A DNA stretch of 44,356 bases from Deltaproteobacteria bacterium (GTDB lineage Bacteria > Desulfobacterota > Desulfuromonadia > Desulfuromonadales > Geopsychrobacteraceae). Positions within the stretch are counted from its first letter, which is position 1. The number at the start of each line of letters is the position of its first letter. Below, in pieces: positions 25,683 to 33,152 of the stretch. The position numbers and the translations under genes were made by a program. The notes under the pieces were generated by a model that was given only the letters and a program-made list of their open reading frames with translations, ran no database searches and had not been told where the DNA came from. Location of the stretch: NCBI GenBank assembly GCA_024276935.1, contig JAJRWH010000002.1, forward strand, positions 1 to 44,356. Direction: 5' to 3'.

Positions 25683-27212
25683 ATGATTTCACAAAAACGA
25701 TCAGCCTTGTGGGTTGGATATTTAATCCTCGTTCTGCTTCTTGCGGCCTGTGGTGCTCCAAAGATCAAGGTTGCCAAGCTGCAATTAACCGAAGACCCAA
25801 GTGCCCAGATCACTGCTTTGACAAGTGCCGTATTTGATGGGCGCCAGCAACATTTAAACGTACTTTCTCCAACCTGGTATGCCAAGGCTGGTGTTCAGCT
25901 GGAAAAGGCTCGTAAAGGAATGACGGTCGGTGAACCTGCTGAGAAAATTCTTGAAAAAATTGCCTACGGCCAGGCGTATATTGAAAAAGCCCATGATTAT
26001 GCCCGGGTTGCCAAAACAGTGATCGGTCCCTCCATCGCCGCCAGAACTGCAGCAATCAAAGCAGGCGCTATGGAATATTCAGAGGATTACCGCCAGGTTG
26101 AGGATGAATTTTTGGACCTGACACGCAGCATTGAAAATGGTGACATTGCCCGCGCCAAGAATCACGATGCCAAAGTGGCCCAGACCTATCTGGACCTTGA
26201 ATTACGCGCCATTAAAGACAAAACTCTGGGTGAGGTCAGAACTCTTCTGAGTGCGGCTGAAAAGAATATGGCCGCAAAAATTGCTCCTGAAACCTATGCA
26301 GGTGCCAAAGAGGCGCTGAACGAGGCGGACCGTTTTATTACCGAGCAACGTTATCAACGTGAACGGATGCAAAAAAAAGCGGCTCTGGCTTTGTTTCAGG
26401 TCAAGCGTCTTGAGCAGGTCATGAAGCAGATCAAGAGAGTTGAGGCCATGACTGCCGAGTCGATGGTCCTTTGGGTTGAAGATCTGTTGCAGCAGACGAC
26501 GGAAAAGCTGCATGCCCCGGATATGCGAGATCAGGAATGGACCGTCCAGCTGCAGAATATTCATGCGTCAATAGCAACCTTGCAGCAGGATAATCAGTAT
26601 CTGCAAAAAAAGATCAAAGAGGATCGGGCCAAACTTGAAGGAAAAATCAAAGAAAAACAGCAGGTGATTCTTGAGCAGAAAAAGAGAATTGCCACCCTGG
26701 TAGGTGAGTCTAAAGAAGCTCAGAAGGCACGTGAACGTCTCGAGGCAAAGGAGCGGGAAGCCAAAGAAAAACTGGAAATAGAGCACCGGTTCCAGATGCG
26801 CTTTGTTGAGGTTCAGAAACTGTTTTCAAAGGATCAGGCCGAGGTCTACAAACAGGGACATAACCTGGTGATTCGCCTGAAAGCAATTCGTTTCCCGGTC
26901 GGTCAGGCGTTCATTCTGCCGGATAATTATGAATTGCTGAGTACGGTACGGTCGGCGATTCATATTTTTGGTGAACCGAGTGTGGTGATTGAAGGCCATA
27001 CCGACAGTACCGGTTCAGCAGCTGCCAATGAGCAGCTTTCTCAACAGCGGGCCAACGCGGTGCGTGGTTACTTTGTCGCCAACGATGCCATCAAACCTGA
27101 AAAGGTTCTTGCCATTGGATATGGCTCGGAGCGGCCCCTGGCGGCAAATGATACTCCCGAAGGTCGTGCCATCAATCGGCGGATCGATGTCATCATTCGC
27201 ACCGCCGAATAG
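25683..27212 (+). CDS. OmpA-family lipoprotein with a long coiled-coil region
   Basis: Protein of 509 aa. A signal peptide with lipobox L-A-A-C-G near residue 20 marks it as a lipoprotein. A helical N-terminal part (about 45-310, resembling DUF4398-type regions) and a long charged coiled coil (about 310-395, rich in K, E and Q) lead to a C-terminal OmpA-like peptidoglycan-binding domain with I-E-G-H-T-D-S-T-G and N-R-R-I-D-V. It should tether the outer membrane to peptidoglycan. GGAGG lies 6 nt before the ATG. It follows metH by only 13 bp and may be co-transcribed, although a functional link is not obvious. A strong terminator follows. Confidence 0.88.
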   Translation: MISQKRSALWVGYLILVLLLAACGAPKIKVAKLQLTEDPSAQITALTSAVFDGRQQHLNVLSPTWYAKAGVQLEKARKGMTVGEPAEKILEKIAYGQAYIEKAHDYARVAKTVIGPSIAARTAAIKAGAMEYSEDYRQVEDEFLDLTRSIENGDIARAKNHDAKVAQTYLDLELRAIKDKTLGEVRTLLSAAEKNMAAKIAPETYAGAKEALNEADRFITEQRYQRERMQKKAALALFQVKRLEQVMKQIKRVEAMTAESMVLWVEDLLQQTTEKLHAPDMRDQEWTVQLQNIHASIATLQQDNQYLQKKIKEDRAKLEGKIKEKQQVILEQKKRIATLVGESKEAQKARERLEAKEREAKEKLEIEHRFQMRFVEVQKLFSKDQAEVYKQGHNLVIRLKAIRFPVGQAFILPDNYELLSTVRSAIHIFGEPSVVIEGHTDSTGSAAANEQLSQQRANAVRGYFVANDAIKPEKVLAIGYGSERPLAANDTPEGRAINRRIDVIIRTAE

Positions 27213-27240
27213 TATTTGTCTGATATCCCTGTAACGAAAA

Positions 27241-27268
27241 GGCCCCCTGAAAGCAGGGGGCCTTTTTT
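27241..27268 (+). terminator. Strong intrinsic terminator, probably bidirectional
   Basis: GGCCCCCTG and CAGGGGGCC form a 9-bp G-C stem with a 4-nt loop, followed by six T residues. On the minus strand the same stem is followed by TTTTC, so it can also end the AMMECR1-rubredoxin transcript, whose last stop codon is at 27270. Confidence 0.9.
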
Positions 27269-27269
27269 A

Positions 27270-27428
27270 TTAATCGAGGGGGTCAAAAACCTCTTTCCCC
27301 AGATAGCAAAGAGGGCAGCACCAGCCCTCCGGCAGGTCGTCAAAAGAAGTCCCTGCGGGAACGTTCGCAAGAGGATCACCCGCTGCCGGATCGTAGGTGT
27401 ACCCACAATTGGTGCAGATATAGCGCAT
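27270..27428 (-). CDS. Rubredoxin
   Basis: Small protein of 52 aa with the two rubredoxin knuckles C5-T-N-C8-G-Y and C38-P-L-C41, the Y-D-P-A-x-G-D signature and F-D-D-L-P-E-G-W. It binds one iron through four cysteines and carries electrons in the cytoplasm, often to oxygen- or peroxide-detoxifying enzymes. The residue after the last cysteine is Y rather than the common glycine, a small departure from the family. AAGGAGG precedes the ATG by about 9 nt. It begins 26 bp after the AMMECR1-like gene and ends next to the shared terminator, so the two genes form an operon. Confidence 0.95.
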   Translation of the reverse strand: MRYICTNCGYTYDPAAGDPLANVPAGTSFDDLPEGWCCPLCYLGKEVFDPLD

Positions 27429-27454
27429 TTGACACTCCCTCCTTAAATTATCCG

Positions 27455-28015
27455 TTAAAGATTTTCTTTGCGGTCTTCATGGATGATTTGTGCTGAAAAA
27501 ATATAAATATCGGTCTGGGGAAGATTCCATCCATCTGGGGGCAATCCGGCTTTTACGCAGGTCTGCTCCAGAAATGTCATACGGTCCCAACCCTGCTCAG
27601 TCGCGACCTGGGGCAGCAGAACACCGCGACAGTAATCTTTTTCAAGATAGATGCCGTGGGTACCGACCTCGATCTTTGTGATGTCATCGATCTTTTCCAA
27701 CGGGGAAAGAACCGAGATCTCCAAGCTGTAATGCCCGATATCTTCAGGTCCCATGGCATAAAAGCGTGGATCGTTGGTTGCCGCAGCGACAGCCATTTGG
27801 GCCACTTCAAGATAAAGAGGCTGTTCACTGACAAAGTTTCCGATACAACCACGCAGCTGCCCGTCGGTTTTGATGGTGACAAAACAGCCGGCCAACTGGT
27901 TCAGAGCTGATTTGTCCGAGCTCTCAGGGTTTGCTTTGCGTCCGCTCAGACAGCCGTCAATGGCGTTGCGTACAATCTGTATCAGTTGTTGCTGCTCTTC
28001 CTTGTCCAGAACCAT
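27455..28015 (-). CDS. amrA: AMMECR1-domain protein (AmmeMemoRadiSam system protein A-like)
   Basis: Protein of 186 aa covering one AMMECR1 domain. The hallmark L-R-G-C-I-G appears near residue 65, and downstream blocks F-Y-A-M-G-P-E-D and S-V-L-S-P-L-E match the family. The biochemical role of AMMECR1 proteins in bacteria is not established; they often occur with Memo and radical-SAM proteins, but neither partner is in this window. The ATG at 28015 is chosen because AGGGGG lies just upstream and the domain begins there; the frame stays open to 28183 without family-like sequence. It is followed by rubredoxin. Confidence 0.88.
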   Translation of the reverse strand: MVLDKEEQQQLIQIVRNAIDGCLSGRKANPESSDKSALNQLAGCFVTIKTDGQLRGCIGNFVSEQPLYLEVAQMAVAAATNDPRFYAMGPEDIGHYSLEISVLSPLEKIDDITKIEVGTHGIYLEKDYCRGVLLPQVATEQGWDRMTFLEQTCVKAGLPPDGWNLPQTDIYIFSAQIIHEDRKENL

Positions 28016-28064
28016 TCGTCCCCCTTCCGGGTCAGTGGTTGTCCTTGTCCCGTGCAGACACTTG

Positions 28065-28093
28065 ATAATAAGGTTTGGCGGGTGAACAGACAA
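28065..28093 (-). promoter_or_regulatory. Candidate sigma-70 promoter for the AMMECR1-rubredoxin operon
   Basis: On the minus strand TTGTCT (4/6) and TATTAT (5/6) are separated by 17 nt; the leader would be about 42 nt. Confidence 0.5.
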
Positions 28094-28207
28094 GGAATTA
28101 TCCTGACCCCGTCTGTCAGACAAATGATCCTGCACACAAAATGTTGGCCGATTGGTGTGACACATGGTAATTTTGACGGACATTTCAGGCCGACAGGGAG
28201 TGCTTCA

Positions 28208-29530
28208 TTGAAAAATCTTTCTGAACAGATAATAAAAAAACTGTTGCTGGTTGTGATTCTTTTGTCGACAACCGGCTGGCTGGCCGGTTGTGCGGTTAAC
28301 CCGGTGACCGGTCATTCGGAGCTGGCTCTGGTCAATATGTCCACTGCCGAAGAGGTTTCCCTGGGGAAACCGGCCTATGAACAGGCTCTCCAGAGAAATG
28401 GCGGGATCCTGAAGGATTCTGAATTGAGGTCATATGTCAACCGGGTTGGCCAGCGTCTTGCGCGCCAGAGTCATCGTCCCGAGCTTCAGTTTCGTTTTGA
28501 GATTGTCAATGATTCAGCTCCTAACGCATTTGCCCTGCCGGGTGGCTATATTGCCATTACCCGCGGTTTGTTGGTCAACTTATCAAACGAGGCAGAACTG
28601 GCAGCGGTTCTGGGGCATGAAATCGGTCATGTGACGGCTCGGCACAGCTTACAGGGGATGCAGCGCAGCACGCTTCTGAGTGCTACGGTTGGTCTTCTTG
28701 GTGGTCTGGCCGATGCTGCGGGATATGGCCCAATATTCAATCAGGCCGGAGGTGTTGCCGCAACCTTGATCGATAAACGTTACTCACGCGATCAGGAAAC
28801 CGAATCTGACCGTCTGGGGATCGACTACATGGTCAAGGCAGGTTATGACCCTGTCGGAGCCGTTCAGTTGCAAGAGTATTTCTACCGCAAGGTTGAAAAC
28901 GGAGCCAACCCTCAATGGTTGAACGGCCTGTTTCGCAGCCATCCTTTTTCAGCGGAGCGATTGGCAGAAAATCGTCGGTATATTTCGGTCAGATATCCTG
29001 AGGCCGCAGGTGACGGACAGGATGCGGTGACCTTTGCGCGGGCGATTGAAGCTCTTACGCGAACCCGGCAAGGGTACGCGACCTTTGATCGGGCCAGAAA
29101 TCTGGAACAGCAGGGACGGCTTGACGAAGCCGTTAAGCTTTACCATCAGGCTTTACTTGAAGCCCCGGACCAGCCGCTGATTCTCACCGGTTTGGGGTTG
29201 GCTTATCTGCGCCGCGAAGATCGGGTTCCTGCCAGGCGCTATCTGATTAAAGCGGTCCATTTGCAGGATGATTACTATCAGTCACGGCTGGCTCTTGGAT
29301 ATCTCTATTTGCAGAAGAAACAATATGCCAAGGCTCATGTTCAGCTGGAGGCGGGGTTCAAACTTCTCCCCACCCTTGAAGGGGGCTATATGCTGGCTGA
29401 AGCCCGTGAGCATACCGGCGACAAGGCGGGAGCACGAAAACTCTATCTGGCGGTCGCCAAGGCAGATCCGTCCGGCAAACTGGGTCGTAGTGCGGCTAAT
29501 CGCTTGCGACAGATGGAGCCTCTGCAATGA
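28208..29530 (+). CDS. M48-family metalloprotease lipoprotein with TPR tail (BepA/YfgC-like)
   Basis: Protein of 440 aa. A lipoprotein signal with L-A-G-C near residue 25 is followed by an M48 peptidase domain with zinc motif H137-E-I-G-H141 and a downstream E-T-E-S-D-R-L-G motif carrying the third ligand. The C-terminal ~150 residues contain tetratricopeptide repeats (A-V-K-L-Y-H-Q-A-L-L-E-A-P and similar). Relatives act in periplasmic quality control of outer-membrane proteins. The start is uncertain: TTG at 28208 has GGGAG 7 nt upstream and gives a good signal peptide; longer starts would place unrelated sequence before it. It overlaps the next gene by 4 bp. Confidence 0.9.
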   Translation: MKNLSEQIIKKLLLVVILLSTTGWLAGCAVNPVTGHSELALVNMSTAEEVSLGKPAYEQALQRNGGILKDSELRSYVNRVGQRLARQSHRPELQFRFEIVNDSAPNAFALPGGYIAITRGLLVNLSNEAELAAVLGHEIGHVTARHSLQGMQRSTLLSATVGLLGGLADAAGYGPIFNQAGGVAATLIDKRYSRDQETESDRLGIDYMVKAGYDPVGAVQLQEYFYRKVENGANPQWLNGLFRSHPFSAERLAENRRYISVRYPEAAGDGQDAVTFARAIEALTRTRQGYATFDRARNLEQQGRLDEAVKLYHQALLEAPDQPLILTGLGLAYLRREDRVPARRYLIKAVHLQDDYYQSRLALGYLYLQKKQYAKAHVQLEAGFKLLPTLEGGYMLAEAREHTGDKAGARKLYLAVAKADPSGKLGRSAANRLRQMEPLQ

Positions 29531-30009
29531 ACTGGTCGAGTCTGGCAGAGGGCGAAACTGTTCTCTGGCAAGGTCGACCGGCGCCGCGTTGCTTCACTTT
29601 TCGTTATTGGAAGCAGGCGATAGCCGGTTCGGCCCTTTTTCTGGCGAGCAGTTTCTGGCTGATGTTGGCCCTGCAATTGATCAAGGATGGTCATCCTGTC
29701 TGGTTGGGGTTCTTGCCTCTTCCCCTTATTGTGGGCAGTTTTGTTTTCGGCCCGCTGCAGATTCTGATTGCGCGTTGGCGCTGGCCCAAAATATTCTACC
29801 AGTTGACAGATCAGCGGTTGTTGGCCAGTTGTGGCTGGCAAGCCTCGTTGAGTGAGATCCGCGAGCTCAAGATCAAAAAACATGGCGAGCATTTGGCCAG
29901 TGTGCGAATTGTTGCTGCCAAAACAGATGTGTTGGTTGTCAGTTGTATTGAACAGCCGCAAGTTCTGGTTGATCTTCTCTATGACCACTGTCTCCAACTG
30001 AAGGTTTGA
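29527..30009 (+). CDS. Membrane protein with bacterial PH-like domain
   Basis: Protein of 160 aa. Two hydrophobic segments (about 31-50 and 59-80) are followed by a small domain with Y-Q-L-T-D-Q-R-L-L and S-L-S-E-I-R-E-L, the pattern of bacterial PH (bPH_2/YdbS-like) domains. The opening G-E-T-V-L-W-Q-G-R-P-A-P is common in this group. Function unknown. Its ATG overlaps the protease stop codon (ATGA), so it is translationally coupled to it and may act in the same envelope process; that link is inference. Confidence 0.75.
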   Translation: MNWSSLAEGETVLWQGRPAPRCFTFRYWKQAIAGSALFLASSFWLMLALQLIKDGHPVWLGFLPLPLIVGSFVFGPLQILIARWRWPKIFYQLTDQRLLASCGWQASLSEIRELKIKKHGEHLASVRIVAAKTDVLVVSCIEQPQVLVDLLYDHCLQLKV

Positions 30010-30078
30010 CGGGTCTCTTCTGCCGGAGTAAGATGCGCCGCATTCTGGTTAAAACGGCAATGACTTCAACGTGTGGAT

Positions 30079-31413
30079 ATGTCATCAACAATGAAAAAAT
30101 GTTTTTATCTTGAAACCTTCGGCTGTCAGATGAATGTGGTCGATTCTGAACGTATTGTCAGTCTGCTGGGTGATATCGGCTATCAGCAGGTTGACGAAGC
30201 AGAACAGGCCGATCTGGTCCTGCTGAATACCTGTAGTGTGCGTGACAAGGCTGAACGTAAGGTTTACGGGCACCTGGGGCGTTTTAAGCCGCTGAAGGAT
30301 GCCCGACCCGAACTGATCATCGGGGTCGGGGGCTGTGTTGCCGAGCAGGAAGGTCAAAAGATGCTCGATGAGGTTCCGTATCTCGATCTGGTTTTTGGAA
30401 CCCACAACGTACATCGTCTGCCTGAACTGGTGCAGCAGGCAGAAGAGGGCAATCGTCGGCTCAGCCTGACGGGGTTTCTCGACCGGGAAACCCGTCTCAA
30501 CCTTTTTCCGCAACGCAGCGAACTCGATACGGTGACCCGCTTTGTAACGGTCATGCAGGGCTGCGACAATTTTTGTACCTATTGCATTGTTCCTCATGTC
30601 CGTGGACGAGAGGTCAGTCGTCCGAGTCATGAAATTATTGCCGAAGTTGAGGCTCTGGTGGCGCAGGGGGTTCGTGAAGTGACTCTGCTGGGCCAGAATG
30701 TGAATTCCTACGGCAACAAGGAAGAGGGTGAAATCAATTTCGCCCAGTTGGTTCGTAAAGTGGCTGCGGTTGAGGGGTTGTCGCGGTTACGTTTTACCAC
30801 CAGCCACCCGAAAGATCTTTCTGATGAGTTGATTGCCTGTTTTGCCGAGCTTGAAAATCTTTGTCATCAGTTACATCTGCCGGTACAGGCCGGTTCCAAC
30901 CGGATCCTCCAACTGATGAATCGGGGTTATACCCGTGAGGACTATCTGCAAACCGTTGCAAAGCTGAAAAAAGCCTGTCCCGAGATTCGGTTGTCGACCG
31001 ATATTATTGTCGGGTTTCCCGGAGAAACCGAGGAGGAATTCGCCCAGACTCTTGATCTGGTGGCCGACGTTGGTTATGCCGATGCCTTTACTTTTCTCTA
31101 TTCCCGGAGAACCGGGACCGAGGCGGCAGCTCTGGAAGACAAGACAGGGGCACGAATCAAGCAGCAGCGGTTTGAGCGTTTGCTGGAGCTGCAACAGGAA
31201 CGAAGCCAGCAAATTTGGCAATCTGATTTGGGAGCAACCTTGACCCTCCTGGTCGAAGGTGAAAGCAAGCAGGGCAAGGGACAGCTTTTCGGGCGCACCA
31301 CATGGAACCGGATTGTCAACTTTGCCGGTCCGTCAGAACTGATCGGGCAGCTTGTCGATGTGAAAATTACCAAAGTGTTTCGCAATTCAAACCTGGGCGA
31401 ACTTGTCAGTTGA
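30079..31413 (+). CDS. miaB: tRNA-2-methylthio-N6-dimethylallyladenosine synthase
   Basis: Radical-SAM methylthiotransferase of about 444 aa. Three modules are visible: the N-terminal UPF0004 domain with T-F-G-C-Q-M-N-V-V-D-S-E, N-T-C-S-V-R and G-G-C-V-A-E-Q (three cysteines for the auxiliary Fe-S cluster); the radical-SAM motif C-D-N-F-C-T-Y-C-I-V-P; and a C-terminal TRAM domain. It modifies i6A37 in tRNAs reading UNN codons. The start could be GTG 30073, ATG 30079 or ATG 30091; none has a good ribosome site. The separate mtaB-like gene at 43323 belongs to the same superfamily but has the T-L-G-C-K-T-N signature. Confidence 0.95.
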   Translation: MSSTMKKCFYLETFGCQMNVVDSERIVSLLGDIGYQQVDEAEQADLVLLNTCSVRDKAERKVYGHLGRFKPLKDARPELIIGVGGCVAEQEGQKMLDEVPYLDLVFGTHNVHRLPELVQQAEEGNRRLSLTGFLDRETRLNLFPQRSELDTVTRFVTVMQGCDNFCTYCIVPHVRGREVSRPSHEIIAEVEALVAQGVREVTLLGQNVNSYGNKEEGEINFAQLVRKVAAVEGLSRLRFTTSHPKDLSDELIACFAELENLCHQLHLPVQAGSNRILQLMNRGYTREDYLQTVAKLKKACPEIRLSTDIIVGFPGETEEEFAQTLDLVADVGYADAFTFLYSRRTGTEAAALEDKTGARIKQQRFERLLELQQERSQQIWQSDLGATLTLLVEGESKQGKGQLFGRTTWNRIVNFAGPSELIGQLVDVKITKVFRNSNLGELVS

Positions 31414-31438
31414 AGTTTGTCCTCTCAGGGAGATTGAT

Positions 31439-32095
31439 ATGATCGATCTGCATACCCACACATTTTTCAGTGACGGAGAACTCGGGCCTGCGGAACTGGT
31501 GCGCCGCGCAGCGGTTGCGGGTTACAAGGCGTTGGCGATTACCGATCATGCGGACCAAAGTAATATTGTTTCACTCCTGACCCGATTGCGGCCTGTGGTT
31601 GCTGAACTGGGAGCTGCCAATGGCCTGACTCTGCTTGCAGGGGCCGAATTGACTCATGTCCCACCCCAAATGATTGCGGATGTGGTGAAGATGGCGCGAG
31701 ACAACGGAGCACAACTTGTCACGGTCCATGGGGAAACGATTGTTGAACCGGTTATTGGTGGAACCAACCGGGCCGCCATTGAGGCCCGAGTAGATATTCT
31801 GGCGCATCCAGGCCTGATCAGTGCCGAAGAGGTTCAGTTGGCGGCAGAGAACGGGGTTTTCCTTGAAGTGACAACCCGCAAGGGTCATTCGTTGACGAAT
31901 GGCCATGTTGTCAAACTGGCCCGACAATTTGGTGCTCGGCTGGTGGTCAATAACGATGCGCATGTTCCGGGAGATCTGTTCTCGGAAGAAATGATGCGCA
32001 AGGTTGCTCTGGGAGCGGGACTGTCACCCGAACAGTTTGCTGAAGCACAGGCCAATTCTCTTGAACTTGTCAAACGAGGGCTTCATGCTGTCTGA
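31439..32095 (+). CDS. PHP-domain metal-dependent phosphoesterase, histidinol-phosphatase-like
   Basis: Protein of 218 aa forming one PHP domain: M-I-D-L-H5-T-H7-T-F-F-S-D-G at the N-terminus, I-T-D-H-A-D-Q near residue 38, a later H-P-G-L and the C-terminal N-N-D-A-H metal-ligand motif. These residues bind the metals of PHP phosphoesterases. The substrate is unknown; the family includes histidinol phosphatase and nucleotide or RNA phosphoesterases. The ATG at 31439 has AGGGAG 7 nt upstream. It overlaps the following peptidase gene by 11 bp. Confidence 0.88.
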   Translation: MIDLHTHTFFSDGELGPAELVRRAAVAGYKALAITDHADQSNIVSLLTRLRPVVAELGAANGLTLLAGAELTHVPPQMIADVVKMARDNGAQLVTVHGETIVEPVIGGTNRAAIEARVDILAHPGLISAEEVQLAAENGVFLEVTTRKGHSLTNGHVVKLARQFGARLVVNNDAHVPGDLFSEEMMRKVALGAGLSPEQFAEAQANSLELVKRGLHAV

Positions 32096-33152
32096 CACTG
32101 AAATTTCCTTTTTAAAAGAGCTGGTTGAAGCACCGAGTCCTTCCGGATTTGAAGCCCCGGCCCAACGTGTCATCAAAGCTGTTCTTGAACCCCTGGCAGA
32201 TGAACTGCGGGTTGATGTGATGGGTAACCTGATGGCACATCTGGCCGGTCAGGGCGGACCACGGGTCATGCTGGCCGGTCACTGTGACGAAATCGGTTTC
32301 ATGGTTCAATACATAACTGATGACGGTTTTATCTATTTTGGTGCCATCGGTGGGGTTGATCCGCATCTTTCTCCGGGCCAACGGGTTGATATCCATACCT
32401 CTGGCGGGGTGATCAAGGGGATCATCGGTAAAAAAGCGATCCACCTGATCGAAACCAAAGATCGCGAAACCGTGATCAAACTCAAGGATCAATATATCGA
32501 TATTGGTTGCAGCAGTCGTAAAGAAGTGGAAAAACTGCTGAAAATAGGTGATCCGATTACCTTTTCTGTCGGTTTGCAACGGCTGCAAAATGGTCGCCTG
32601 ACGTCGCGGGCGCTGGATGACAAGATGGGGGCCTTTATCGTCGGTCAGGTTTTTGCCGAACTCAAAAAAGAGCCTGATCTCGCCGCTGAACTGGTCTGTG
32701 TCAGTACGGTACAGGAAGAGGTCGGATTACGTGGTGGAACTACCAGTGGCTATGGGGTAAATCCTGATCTGGCAATCGTGGTAGAAGTGACACATGCGAC
32801 CGATACCCCTGATGTCGATGCCAAGGGAATCGGACGGGTTGAGGTTGGCAGGGGGCCGGTTCTGGCCAGAGGCGCCAATATCAATCCGGTTCTGTTTGAC
32901 CTGCTGGTTGAGACTGCAGAGAAAGAAGGGATTCCGATCCAGATTATCGGCGTCCCACGCGCGACCGGAACAGATGCCAATACCCTGCAACTGACACGTG
33001 GTGGTGTTGCCACGGCGCTGCTCGGGATTCCCTTGCGTTATATGCATACTCCGGTTGAATTGCTGGCAGAAGAGGACCTGAAGGCAGCGATCAAGCTGTT
33101 GACAGCTACGGTTCGGCGGATGAAGCCAGGGCAGTCATTTCTTCCACTTTAA
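32085..33152 (+). CDS. M42-family metallo-aminopeptidase
   Basis: Protein of 355 aa. It opens with S-P-S-P-S-G-F-E, and carries the dinuclear metal site of the M42 family: G-H-C-D-E-I-G-F, L-D-D-K-M-G-A-F, Q-E-E-V-G-L-R-G and a later T-D-A-N. M42 enzymes (often annotated as endoglucanase or FrvX-type) are large cytoplasmic aminopeptidases that trim peptides. The ATG at 32085 lies inside the end of the PHP gene, with GAGGG upstream. Its 3' end overlaps the convergent kinase gene by 4 bp, leaving no room for a terminator between them. Confidence 0.93.
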   Translation: MLSDTEISFLKELVEAPSPSGFEAPAQRVIKAVLEPLADELRVDVMGNLMAHLAGQGGPRVMLAGHCDEIGFMVQYITDDGFIYFGAIGGVDPHLSPGQRVDIHTSGGVIKGIIGKKAIHLIETKDRETVIKLKDQYIDIGCSSRKEVEKLLKIGDPITFSVGLQRLQNGRLTSRALDDKMGAFIVGQVFAELKKEPDLAAELVCVSTVQEEVGLRGGTTSGYGVNPDLAIVVEVTHATDTPDVDAKGIGRVEVGRGPVLARGANINPVLFDLLVETAEKEGIPIQIIGVPRATGTDANTLQLTRGGVATALLGIPLRYMHTPVELLAEEDLKAAIKLLTATVRRMKPGQSFLPL

